DNA from: Acidimicrobiales bacterium
GTDB taxonomy: Bacteria; Actinomycetota; Acidimicrobiia; Acidimicrobiales; JAKAVM01
Assembly: GCA_027452005.1 (NCBI GenBank)
Contig: DAIDHF010000015.1
Coordinates: forward strand, 1-59,641
Length of the DNA stretch: 59,641 bases
Direction of reading: 5' to 3'
Shown: piece by piece, positions 1-7,579 of the stretch
Numbering within the stretch: the first letter of the stretch is position 1
Layout: each line of letters begins with the position of its first letter
The notes under the pieces: generated by a model
The model's input: the letters and a program-made list of their open reading frames with translations, nothing else
Databases searched by the model: none
What the model was told of the DNA's origin: nothing
Program-made: the position numbers and the translations under genes

Positions 1-472
1 CTTCAATGTCTCTTATCTCCCACTCTGCCATCACCAGGTCACTATCGATGTCATCAAACCCCCACGCCCCAAGCCAGTGAACCGATCCGAGCAAGACATC
101 AAAGGGGTATCCCTTTAGAAGATCAGCCACTATATCCATCTGGTCAGGGTAGTAGTCAACCTCGAGGCCGAGGATTACAGGTAAGCCTGCTGCCTTTGCC
201 TCTTGAACGGCCTCTACGTACTGATCAAGATCGGCCAGGGCGTGACGATTCCAGTAAGACTCCATCTCTCTGGCCAGTTGCACATTTGAATCGCTTTTCC
301 AAAATCCGCGCAAGACTGCATCTGCCTGACGAAATCGAAACAGGTGCTCGGTGAGGGCAATCTCGACTACTCCTTTTTCTGAGGCCTCGTGAACATACCG
401 GGAGATGACCTCTATGCTAACCGGGGTGTCTCGGCGACTGTGAGGCCAAAGATGTAGATGGTAGTCGATCAT
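1..472 (-). CDS. PHP-domain phosphatase, histidinol-phosphatase-like (partial)
   Basis: The reading frame starts at ATG (472-470) and runs off the left edge of the window, so only about 157 N-terminal residues are visible. The protein opens with MIDYHLHLWPHS, the first H-x-H metal-binding motif of PHP phosphoesterases. It continues with ALTEH (Glu and His ligands), GLEVDYYPD (metal-bridging Glu) and GSVHW (His ligand). This order matches HisK-type histidinol-phosphate phosphatases, which dephosphorylate histidinol phosphate using a trinuclear metal centre in the cytoplasm. No other his gene lies nearby, so a general PHP phosphatase role is equally possible. It is divergent from the GMC oxidoreductase gene. 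The family call is firm and the substrate is inferred. Confidence 0.85.
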   Translation of the reverse strand, partial: MIDYHLHLWPHSRRDTPVSIEVISRYVHEASEKGVVEIALTEHLFRFRQADAVLRGFWKSDSNVQLAREMESYWNRHALADLDQYVEAVQEAKAAGLPVILGLEVDYYPDQMDIVADLLKGYPFDVLLGSVHWLGAWGFDDIDSDLVMAEWEIRDIE

Positions 473-587
473 GGTTCTAGCAAAGAGTTCCCTGGGCTTT
501 GCCAAGTTGACCCGGAATTATTTCGTGTAAGTCTCACACGATCTAAGTTAGCTCACGTCAGCCGGTTCGGTTAGACTAATGCCCGAT

Positions 588-614
588 CTGTTTGAACAGT
601 TCACATAGTATAAA
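588..614 (+). promoter_or_regulatory. Candidate promoter and dyad operator of the GMC cassette
   Basis: A dyad CTGTT-TG-AACAG (588-599) overlaps an 11-bp odd palindrome TGAACAGTTCA (593-603). It lies just upstream of TATAAA (609-614), which fits a -10 box placed about 30 bp before the GMC start. No good -35 was found at 17 bp spacing. The overlap of dyad and promoter suggests a dimeric repressor site. This is inference from the sequence alone. Confidence 0.35.
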
Positions 615-643
615 ACCATAGGAGTGCGGGGGAGAGTGTTGTT

Positions 644-2521
644 TTGATGATCAAGTCACAATATGGCTGGGACGGATATCCCAGATTTAAGCTTCCTGGA
701 ATTGTAGATTTTTGTTCGGCTCTTCTTCCCCCTGAACACGGTGGTCCAGATCCCAAGCTCCTAGGGGAGTTGGTAGAGAAATACGCCTCGTGCTTGCCCA
801 CCCCGGCCAGACATGGCCTAAGAGTCGCCCTCGGGGCAATTACGGCTGGTACTTACGGCAAACTAAGATCTTCAGATCCCGATACGCGAGTCAAGGCTCT
901 CAATCGTCTTCAGGGATTTGGAGGTGGCCAGGCTCTCGACGCGGTCAAAACTGTTGTACTTCTCGTGTCAGGGTCCGACCGCAATGCTCAAGATATCCTG
1001 ACACGATCTAACATAAACCCGCCAGCCAGACCTGATCCTCACCTGGATATCACCCCGTCATTGGAGTGGTCGTCTATTTCTTACTTTGATGCAGTAGTCA
1101 TAGGTTCAGGGGCGGGAGGGGCCATGGTGGCAAGATCACTGGCCAGGTCAGGAATGAATGTGGTAGTTGTTGAGGAGGGAGCCCGGCACTCGGTTGAAGA
1201 GTTTAGATCACACCACCCCCTTAGGCGTTGGGCCGATCTCTATCGTGATGCCGGAGCCACGGCCGCCCTGGGCATCCCCCCGATTGTCCTCCCGATTGGA
1301 CGGGGGGTTGGTGGAACAACCCTGGTCAACTCGGGAACCTGCTATCGGCCTCCAGCAAAGGTTCTCAAAAGGTGGCGCGACGAGTCCCATCTAGAATTAG
1401 CTGACCCCGATTTCTTGAACCCCTTGGTCGATGATGTATGGAGTACCCTTGAGATCGGCCCGGTAGACCTTTCGGTCATGGGCAACAATGGACTGACCGC
1501 CTTGGCTGGTGCCAAGGAACTCGGATGGGCCCATGGCCCGCTCAATCGCAACGCTCCTGGTTGTGGGGGGTGTTGTCAGTGTGCCATCGGATGCCCGCGC
1601 AATGCCAAGTTCGGGGTCCACCTAAATGCCCTTCCTCAGGCCTGTGAGGCTGGTGCCAAGATTCTCTCTCACGCCCGGGTAACCAAGATACTCACAGAAG
1701 GTGGGCGGGCAACCGGAATCTTGGCATCCCGAGAAAATGGATCCCACTTAGAGATCAGGGCCCCAATTGTCGTCGTGTGTGCCGGGGCCACCGAGACCCC
1801 TCCACTACTTCGTAGAAGTCACCTTGGTCACCATCCTCGCCTAGGCAAGAACCTGGCCCTGCACCCAGCCATTGGGATCTCGGGCCGATTCTCGCAAGAC
1901 ATAACCGCCTGGCAAGGAGTACTCCAGAGTGCCTCGGTCGAGGAGTTCCACGATAGCGACGGGATCTTGATTGAGGCTACCTCTACCCCGCCTGGAATGG
2001 GTTCGATGATCCTTCCCGGATTTGGCCGGTCTCTCATCGACGAAATATCGCGCTCAAATACTCTGTGCACTCTTGGTGCGATGATTGGCGATGATGGAAG
2101 TGGAACCGTGGTCGGATCAAGATCGCCAATTATTACTTACAACCTAAAGCGCCATGACGGGGCCAGACTAGTCAAGTCCATCTGGGTAATGGGCAAGGTA
2201 CTCTTTGCTAGTGGTGCCCATGAGGTCTTGACCGGAATTCCATCACATCAAGTCGTCAAGAGTGTAGCCGAGCTTGAAGAGGCCACTTCTAATGCCAACT
2301 ACAAAAAGCTACACGTGGCAGCATTTCATCCAACCGGCACCTGTGCCGGGGGTGGCGATCCAAGCACTCACCCAGCTGATCCTTACGGCTCTCTGCGAGG
2401 AGTCATGGGGGTATGGATTGCAGACGCCTCGCTAATCCCCAGCTGTCCCGAGGTAAATCCCCAGGTATCCATTATGGCCTTGGCTCAAGGAGTCGCAATC
2501 AAGATTCTGGACAACGCCTAG
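644..2521 (+). CDS. GMC-family FAD alcohol oxidoreductase
   Basis: This 625-residue flavoprotein is predicted to oxidise an alcohol to an aldehyde or ketone. The FAD-binding Rossmann motif VVIGSGAGG lies near residues 151-159, unusually far from the N-terminus. About 145 residues precede it, including a helical stretch rich in Leu/Arg that I do not recognise. A cysteine cluster, CGGCCQCAIGC (residues 307-317), resembles that of long-chain alcohol oxidases and cholesterol-oxidase-like GMC enzymes. The C-terminal part has AAFHPTGTC with the catalytic His and then NPQVSIMALAQG, the GMC signature end. TTG at 644 lies 9 nt behind GGAG, and the in-frame ATG at 647 is the alternative start. It leads a co-directional cassette with ferritin-like, aldehyde dehydrogenase and MmgE/PrpD genes, so the aldehyde product may pass to the next enzyme. 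The substrate is unknown. Confidence 0.88.
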   Translation: MMIKSQYGWDGYPRFKLPGIVDFCSALLPPEHGGPDPKLLGELVEKYASCLPTPARHGLRVALGAITAGTYGKLRSSDPDTRVKALNRLQGFGGGQALDAVKTVVLLVSGSDRNAQDILTRSNINPPARPDPHLDITPSLEWSSISYFDAVVIGSGAGGAMVARSLARSGMNVVVVEEGARHSVEEFRSHHPLRRWADLYRDAGATAALGIPPIVLPIGRGVGGTTLVNSGTCYRPPAKVLKRWRDESHLELADPDFLNPLVDDVWSTLEIGPVDLSVMGNNGLTALAGAKELGWAHGPLNRNAPGCGGCCQCAIGCPRNAKFGVHLNALPQACEAGAKILSHARVTKILTEGGRATGILASRENGSHLEIRAPIVVVCAGATETPPLLRRSHLGHHPRLGKNLALHPAIGISGRFSQDITAWQGVLQSASVEEFHDSDGILIEATSTPPGMGSMILPGFGRSLIDEISRSNTLCTLGAMIGDDGSGTVVGSRSPIITYNLKRHDGARLVKSIWVMGKVLFASGAHEVLTGIPSHQVVKSVAELEEATSNANYKKLHVAAFHPTGTCAGGGDPSTHPADPYGSLRGVMGVWIADASLIPSCPEVNPQVSIMALAQGVAIKILDNA

Positions 2522-2626
2522 GCATATTAATGCTTTTCTCAAATCCCCAAGCAACTCAGGGCTCCCCCGCCTCAAGCCCACTTCAACATATCGACCCTTG
2601 CAAGACGTAGTCGCTTCCCCTAAAAT

Positions 2627-2642
2627 TGAGGATTCGTCCTCA
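2627..2642 (+). terminator. UUCG-capped hairpin downstream of GMC gene
   Basis: TGAGGA-TTCG-TCCTCA forms a perfect 6-bp stem closed by a TTCG tetraloop, about 105 nt after the GMC stop codon and flanked on both sides by TAAAAT. There is no clean U-tract, so it may be a weak terminator, an RNA-stability hairpin or a processing site. Confidence 0.35.
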
Positions 2643-2720
2643 TAAAATTCCAGGTCAAAGCCTAAAAATAACATTACCTGAAAATCTCTTGCATTTTCTC
2701 AAAAACCGTGTATTCTTATT

Positions 2721-2736
2721 GATTGATGAGTCAATC
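2721..2736. promoter_or_regulatory. Inverted repeat, candidate operator
   Basis: GATTGA-TGAG-TCAATC is a perfect 6-bp inverted repeat with a 4-bp spacer in the 350-bp gap before the ferritin-like gene. Size and symmetry fit a TetR- or GntR-type dimer site. A TTGACT (2754-2759) follows 17 bp later, but no convincing -10 goes with it. Function is inferred. Confidence 0.35.
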
Positions 2737-2784
2737 TTTTGATTCGGTCTGAATTGACTGGGTTTAGATTGGCAAGACTCGCAT

Positions 2785-2857
2785 ATGGAGGGGGACGAAA
2801 TACGACAGGGTGTTCGGGGGTGGAGGAAAAATCTGATGCCCTGTCGTAGCTCCCATT
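2785..2857 (+). promoter_or_regulatory. Structured 5' leader with long hairpin
   Basis: TACGACAGGG (2801-2810) pairs perfectly with CCCTGTCGTA (2839-2848), enclosing a 28-nt purine-rich loop. Outside it, ATGGAG (2785-2790) pairs with CTCCCAT (2850-2856, one bulged C), leaving a 10-nt unpaired segment on the 5' side. The element ends about 10 nt before the GGAGG ribosome-binding site (2867-2871) of the ferritin-like gene. It matches no riboswitch consensus I know. A cis-regulatory RNA or a protein-binding hairpin are both possible. Confidence 0.45.
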
Positions 2858-2879
2858 TTGTAGGTTGGAGGTAGTTCTA

Positions 2880-3626
2880 ATGGCAGCATCGACACGGACG
2901 GTTTCGAGTATTCAAGCAAGAGATTCAGTTAGTGACCTCCCCAAGATTGAAGATCTCAACCCAAAAAAGAAGACCGCACTTATTCAGGCCCTAGGAGCCA
3001 TTACTTACGGGGAGCTAAAGGCATACAACGGGGCCATGGAGCAAGCCGAACTCTGTGAGAGTGAGGCCGACAAGAAGACCTACAGAAAGATTGCTGCTGA
3101 AGAGTTACGTCACCACAAGGGATTCTCTAGGAGACTGGTTGCGATGGGGGGAGATGTAGATAGGGCCATGAAGCCCTTTATGCACTCGCTCGACAACTTT
3201 CACGAGAACAAGGTAGTCGACCCGGTTGCCGGAGCCGTGGCAGGGTACCTCGGTGAGGGGGTGGCCTTTGACCTGCTTACCTGGTTCAAAAAGGTAACCG
3301 ATGCCGAGACAGCCCAGTTCATCGACACCGTTATTGACGATGAGGTAGAACACGAGCAGATTGCCATTGAGAAGCTCCGTGAACTTATCCGGACTACCCC
3401 ACTCGGGTGGTTCAAGGCCCAACTCGGGGCCTACCAGATGTTGTACAGGATGATATCAGCCAGTGAACCCAACTCATCGGGACCGATATCCTACACTGCC
3501 TTTCTCCGCTTAGGCCGGGCCAACGAGCTTGTAGTTTCTCTAGCTACCGGGATGGCCAAGAGAGTAGCCCTCATCGGGCTTCCCAGTTTCAAAGTTGGCC
3601 TTCCAAAACTCCGTATTCTGTCCTAA
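2880..3626 (+). CDS. Ferritin-like di-iron protein (MiaE-like fold)
   Basis: ATG at 2880 follows GGAGG (2867-2871) at 8 nt, so it is preferred over the upstream in-frame TTG at 2865. The protein has 248 residues. A complete four-helix di-iron set is visible: Glu45 (TYGELKAYN), E75-L-R-H78, Glu126 (YLGEGV) and E155-V-E-H158 (DDEVEHEQ). Such carboxylate-bridged centres occur in ferritin-like oxygenases, for example the tRNA hydroxylase MiaE, and in iron-storage relatives. An N-terminal tail and about 85 C-terminal residues extend beyond the bundle, with no membrane segment certain. It lies between alcohol and aldehyde oxidation genes, which favours an oxygen-activating or aldehyde-processing role over storage. 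The true substrate is unknown. The structured leader just upstream suggests separate post-transcriptional control. Confidence 0.8.
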   Translation: MAASTRTVSSIQARDSVSDLPKIEDLNPKKKTALIQALGAITYGELKAYNGAMEQAELCESEADKKTYRKIAAEELRHHKGFSRRLVAMGGDVDRAMKPFMHSLDNFHENKVVDPVAGAVAGYLGEGVAFDLLTWFKKVTDAETAQFIDTVIDDEVEHEQIAIEKLRELIRTTPLGWFKAQLGAYQMLYRMISASEPNSSGPISYTAFLRLGRANELVVSLATGMAKRVALIGLPSFKVGLPKLRILS

Positions 3627-3724
3627 TTAGGAAATATCCCTTGTTGGTCTAACAGGTAGACAGGATCATTTTGCCATTTTCGTCAACCTCGGCAACAATT
3701 CAATTGTTAGGAAAGAGGTCGAAT

Positions 3725-5269
3725 ATGCCAGAACAATTCGAAACTATAAACCCGGCGACCGGCGAGGTACTCGCCAAGCTGCCCGACATGGACCGGGCAG
3801 ATGTTAGGAAGGCTGTCGACCAAGCCCGGGGGGCTTTCAACCATTGGGGATCTCTCAAGATCTCCCAACGCTGTGACTACTTGCGTGAGGTAAGACAAAA
3901 CATCGTCAGATCAACTGACGAGATCATGGACCTGATCTGTTCTGAGACTGGTAAGCCGCCTACCGAGGCCTTGCTAAATGAGATCCTGGTCGCGTCAGAA
4001 CTAATTGAGTTCTACCTCAAGGAGGCCCCTCGGGCACTGTCGCCAACCCGGACGTCGCCAGGGATGCTCATGAATAAGAAGGCATACAAGTTATATAAGC
4101 CCCTTGGAGTAGTGGGTGTTATAAGCCCCTGGAACTACCCCTTTACCTTAACCATGACTCCGGTCGTGACAGCCCTGTTTGCCGGAAACACAGTCGTGCT
4201 AAAGCCCAGTGAGATAACCCCGCTAGTTGGGCTCAAGGTCGGCGAGTTGGTTACCTCATGTGGTTTTCCCGATATAGTCAAGGTGGTTACCGGCAAAGGC
4301 CCTACCGGGGCGGCCCTAATTGAAGAAGGGGTCGATATGGTCGCCTTTACTGGATCGGTGGCGACAGGCAAGAAAGTGGCCGTAGGGTGTGCAGAGCGTT
4401 TGATCCCGTGCCTGTTGGAGTTGGGAGGCAAGGACCCCATGATTGTGTGCGAGGATGCCGATCTCGACCGGGCCGCAAATGCCTGTGTGTGGGGAGCCTT
4501 TACCAATGCTGGTCAGACCTGTATCTCGGTTGAACGGGTGTACGTTTCCGAAAAGGTCTATGACAAGTTCGTAGACAAGGTCGTGGGACGTACTGGCAAG
4601 CTAAAGCTCGGGACCGACGTTGGCTCTATGACCTTCCCGCCTCAGATTGAGAAGGTCGAGGCCCACGTGGCAGATGCCGTCAATAAGGGTGCCAAGATCC
4701 TTACGGGTGGGACTCGCTCTCACTATGGGGACGGGCTAACCAACAACATGTACTACGAACCAACCGTGCTCGTGGATGTGGACAATTCCATGGAGATAAT
4801 GACCGAGGAGACCTTTGGTCCGGTTCTGCCGATCGTAAAGTTTTCGACCGACGATGAGGCCATTAGATTGGCAAACGACTCGAAATACGGACTCTCCTCG
4901 TCGGTTTTTTCCAAGTCTCCAGCAAGACGCCGACGAATTGCGGAGGAGCTAGATGCCGGTAGTGTGTCGGTGAATGACTGCTTGATGTCCTATGCGATTT
5001 CGTCTCTGCCCTTCGGAGGCGTAAAAGAGTCCGGACTAGGAAGGGCTCATGGAGTTGAAGGACTCTATCAGTTCTCGAAAGTAAAAGGCGTAGCCGAAGA
5101 TCGAGTTGGCCTAAAAAATGACCCCCAGTGGTTCCCCAAGAGATCTACCATAGAGTCTCTTGTAAAGAGATTTATGTCTCTAAGATACTCCAAGGGAATT
5201 GCCAGAGTATCCGGAGCCTTCTTAGGGAATTCTGGAAAAGCCTCATCCAAAGAGACCAGTAAGGTCTAA
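3725..5269 (+). CDS. NAD(P)-dependent aldehyde dehydrogenase
   Basis: ATG at 3725 is preceded by GAAAGAGG at about 6 nt. The frame stays open upstream to 3671, but that part lacks family sequence. The 514-residue product has the aldehyde dehydrogenase core: PWNYPFTLT and TVVLKPSE (cofactor binding), FTGSVATGK, the general base Glu232 in LELGGKDP and the nucleophile Cys266 in GQTCIS, ending with the PFGGVKESGLGR-type region. It oxidises an aldehyde to the acid with NAD(P)+. The sequence resembles the succinate-semialdehyde / long-chain aldehyde branch, but specificity cannot be read here. About 50 residues follow the catalytic domain and contain a basic helix that may touch the membrane. It probably takes the aldehyde made by the GMC enzyme upstream. 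Confidence 0.92.
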   Translation: MPEQFETINPATGEVLAKLPDMDRADVRKAVDQARGAFNHWGSLKISQRCDYLREVRQNIVRSTDEIMDLICSETGKPPTEALLNEILVASELIEFYLKEAPRALSPTRTSPGMLMNKKAYKLYKPLGVVGVISPWNYPFTLTMTPVVTALFAGNTVVLKPSEITPLVGLKVGELVTSCGFPDIVKVVTGKGPTGAALIEEGVDMVAFTGSVATGKKVAVGCAERLIPCLLELGGKDPMIVCEDADLDRAANACVWGAFTNAGQTCISVERVYVSEKVYDKFVDKVVGRTGKLKLGTDVGSMTFPPQIEKVEAHVADAVNKGAKILTGGTRSHYGDGLTNNMYYEPTVLVDVDNSMEIMTEETFGPVLPIVKFSTDDEAIRLANDSKYGLSSSVFSKSPARRRRIAEELDAGSVSVNDCLMSYAISSLPFGGVKESGLGRAHGVEGLYQFSKVKGVAEDRVGLKNDPQWFPKRSTIESLVKRFMSLRYSKGIARVSGAFLGNSGKASSKETSKV

Positions 5270-5320
5270 GTTGGTGGCTTCCCTGAAGACTAAAGCCGCC
5301 AGTCCCCTCGGGGAGTTACA

Positions 5321-7051
5321 ATGACGACACGGGTTGAGTCAATCGCTGCTTGGGCCTGCGAGTTAGAGTTCTCAGATCTCCCCCACGACGTGATTCAACT
5401 GGCCCGAGCCCAAAAGAAGTCGGTGATTGCCGCAATTGCAGCCTCCATGCAAGACGCTGCCTCGATCAAGATTCTTCGGGCAACTCACGAGGCATCGTCA
5501 CCTGGGCCTGCCCCGTTGATAGGAACCTCAAGTAGTGTCCGGGTCGAAGATGCCCTGTTCTCGGCTTGTGCCATGTCGATTGCCCTGGACTTCGACGACT
5601 ACGTGTGCTTTGGCCATACTGGACACTCGTCCGTTCTGGTCCCCACGTTACTTGCCTCGGAAACCTCCTCATCGGGAAAGACTCAGATCGTGGCCCAGGT
5701 AATTGCAAACGAGATCGGGGCCAGGCTTGGTGGTGCTTGCCTGATCGGTCCCCAAAACGGGCAACTGTGGTCGTTTATCCACTGTGCCGAGGCCGCACTA
5801 GCAAGTGGCAAACTCTTGGGCCTTACCAAGTCTCAAATGGCACACGCTCTCGCAATCTCGCTCTACCAGGCCCCTCGGGCCACCACCCCGGGCTTTATGG
5901 CTCCTGACTCAAAGCTTCTAACTGCAGCCGAGCCAGCCATCTCAGGGCTTAGGGCTGCAAGACTTGCCTCTTATGGTGTAACGGGTCCCCTAGACGTTCT
6001 AGATCACCCCGACGGGTTTCTGTCGGCCTTTGCACATGCCCCGATTAGGGGAATACTGGGAAACCTCGGTGAGGGATGGGCGACTAAGACCCTTTGCGTC
6101 AAGGTATATCCTGGGTGTGCATATCTTGACACGACTCTTGACGCACTAGACGAGATTGGCCGACTCGACTACCGAGATATTGAACGAGTTACCGTCGAGG
6201 CCGGAATGCTCACCTTTGGCATGAACTCGATGTCGGCCGAGTACGCCCAGCCAGATGGCACGACCCCGTCTCCGGTGACGGTTAATTTCTCTATCCCCTG
6301 GAACGTTGCCGCTATGGTGATTGCAGGTGAACTAACCCCACGGGAGCTAAACCTTGACTGGATGACTACTCACTCAAGCGAACTAACCAGCCTGGTCGAG
6401 CGAATCCGACTAAGCCACGACTGGGACCTGACAAGGTCCTCGGTAACCTCTTTCAACCGCCTGGTTCCCGTAGATGCCTTAATCGCTGAGGCCGGTCTGG
6501 GAAGCATCTCAAGGACGATCTCGCTAGCTCGAACCCGGGGTAGAATCCCTACACTAACTAGAATTGATCCAATCGGGACCTTCCGAGATCTTCGCGGGAT
6601 ATCCTCAATTCTCGACGTACGTACCTTAGCAATGGCAAGCCCAGGTCTAATCGCGGCCTTAGTCAGACAAGGTCTCGGGGGTCTCGGGGCATCACCTAAA
6701 TCAAGTCACCCGGCTGGTACGGCCTCGGCAACCAAGTTCTGGGACCCGGAATGGCTGGACAAGTTTGTCATGAAGTTCCCGGCCCGAGTCAAGGTAAAAG
6801 TTGGAGGCAAGGAAAGGGTCAACGAAGTAGCGATCCCACGAGGAGGATGTGGACATCCTAGCTTTGGCCCGATTTTAGCTTCTCAAAATAAGTTCCGAGA
6901 CTGGGCACCGAACCTCTGGGGAGATGATCGCTCCGTAAGGATTGAAAACGCTATTGACGCTGACTATGAAAGGTTACACGCGCTTCTTGAGACCCCCGCC
7001 ACGGTCCAACTTGATAAGAACACCATGGTCTCGTCGCTTGCGACCAACTAA
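5321..7051 (+). CDS. MmgE/PrpD family protein
   Basis: This 576-residue protein has the all-alpha MmgE/PrpD N-terminal domain (AWACELEFSDLPHDVIQLARAQ) and the substrate-site region LDFDDYVCFGHTGHSSVLVPTLLA around residues 90-110. The conserved CVKVYPGCAYLDTTLDAL lies near residues 261-278. Relatives include 2-methylcitrate dehydratase, iminodisuccinate epimerase and cis-aconitate decarboxylase, so dehydration, isomerisation or decarboxylation of a carboxylic acid is likely. The family usually has 450-480 residues. The extra length lies in the second half. GGGGAG sits 6-7 nt before the ATG. It follows the aldehyde dehydrogenase after 51 bp and so is probably cotranscribed, acting on a downstream acid. 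The substrate is unknown. Confidence 0.8.
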   Translation: MTTRVESIAAWACELEFSDLPHDVIQLARAQKKSVIAAIAASMQDAASIKILRATHEASSPGPAPLIGTSSSVRVEDALFSACAMSIALDFDDYVCFGHTGHSSVLVPTLLASETSSSGKTQIVAQVIANEIGARLGGACLIGPQNGQLWSFIHCAEAALASGKLLGLTKSQMAHALAISLYQAPRATTPGFMAPDSKLLTAAEPAISGLRAARLASYGVTGPLDVLDHPDGFLSAFAHAPIRGILGNLGEGWATKTLCVKVYPGCAYLDTTLDALDEIGRLDYRDIERVTVEAGMLTFGMNSMSAEYAQPDGTTPSPVTVNFSIPWNVAAMVIAGELTPRELNLDWMTTHSSELTSLVERIRLSHDWDLTRSSVTSFNRLVPVDALIAEAGLGSISRTISLARTRGRIPTLTRIDPIGTFRDLRGISSILDVRTLAMASPGLIAALVRQGLGGLGASPKSSHPAGTASATKFWDPEWLDKFVMKFPARVKVKVGGKERVNEVAIPRGGCGHPSFGPILASQNKFRDWAPNLWGDDRSVRIENAIDADYERLHALLETPATVQLDKNTMVSSLATN

Positions 7052-7086
7052 GCTAAAACAGACTTAAACGACAGGAGAAAGAAACC

Positions 7087-7452
7087 ATGAGCTTTTTAGT
7101 CGACCCACCACTACTTATTGCCTCTGGGGCAGCGATCGAGTTGTTGGCCCCAACTGAGACTGCGGCTGACCTGTGTGAGGCAGCTGTAATTGGAGTATTT
7201 ATTGGTACCTCGGTCTCGCTATACCTAGATGCCAAGTGGACGGAGCCAATTTGGAGGCTCTGTGGAGCCAAGTCCGGCAAGGACTGGATGATCAACTCGG
7301 GAGTGTTTAGCTTTGACTATGACGGGGAAACTCCTAAAGCTGATGTCATGGCCGGACTCCTGTTTTCTACATACCCATTCTGGATCAAGCTAGGTAGAGT
7401 CTTGGCCAGGCCTCTATCGCCCCTGTCACGTCTCAGAAAATTGACCTGGTAA
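7087..7452 (+). CDS. Conserved-looking hypothetical protein, 121 aa
   Basis: I do not recognise this family. The ATG follows AGGAGAAAG, a strong ribosome-binding site, and the gene starts 35 bp after the MmgE/PrpD stop, so it is very likely the last gene of the cassette. The protein opens with LIASGAAIELL, has a hydrophobic stretch around residues 34-48 (AVIGVFIGTSVSLYL), a central WRLCGAKSGKDWMINSGVFSFDY block, and a hydrophobic-basic end. It may be a small membrane-associated or peripheral partner of the oxidation enzymes. There is no catalytic motif on which to base a function. Confidence 0.6.
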   Translation: MSFLVDPPLLIASGAAIELLAPTETAADLCEAAVIGVFIGTSVSLYLDAKWTEPIWRLCGAKSGKDWMINSGVFSFDYDGETPKADVMAGLLFSTYPFWIKLGRVLARPLSPLSRLRKLTW

Positions 7453-7579
7453 CTTCCAGTCCAACCGCGACCCACTAAAGTTGTGGTAAATCCGACCTCT
7501 TGTGAACCCATCTGCACTCCCCGAATGAACTGGTGGCTCTAGCCGTCATAGAAGTCACGTTTTTTGATATGATGACTAC

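Noticed and set aside
644..3100. Shared ALGAIT hexamer in the GMC N-terminal region and the ferritin-like protein
   Set aside because: The surrounding sequence does not align, so a duplicated domain is not supported.
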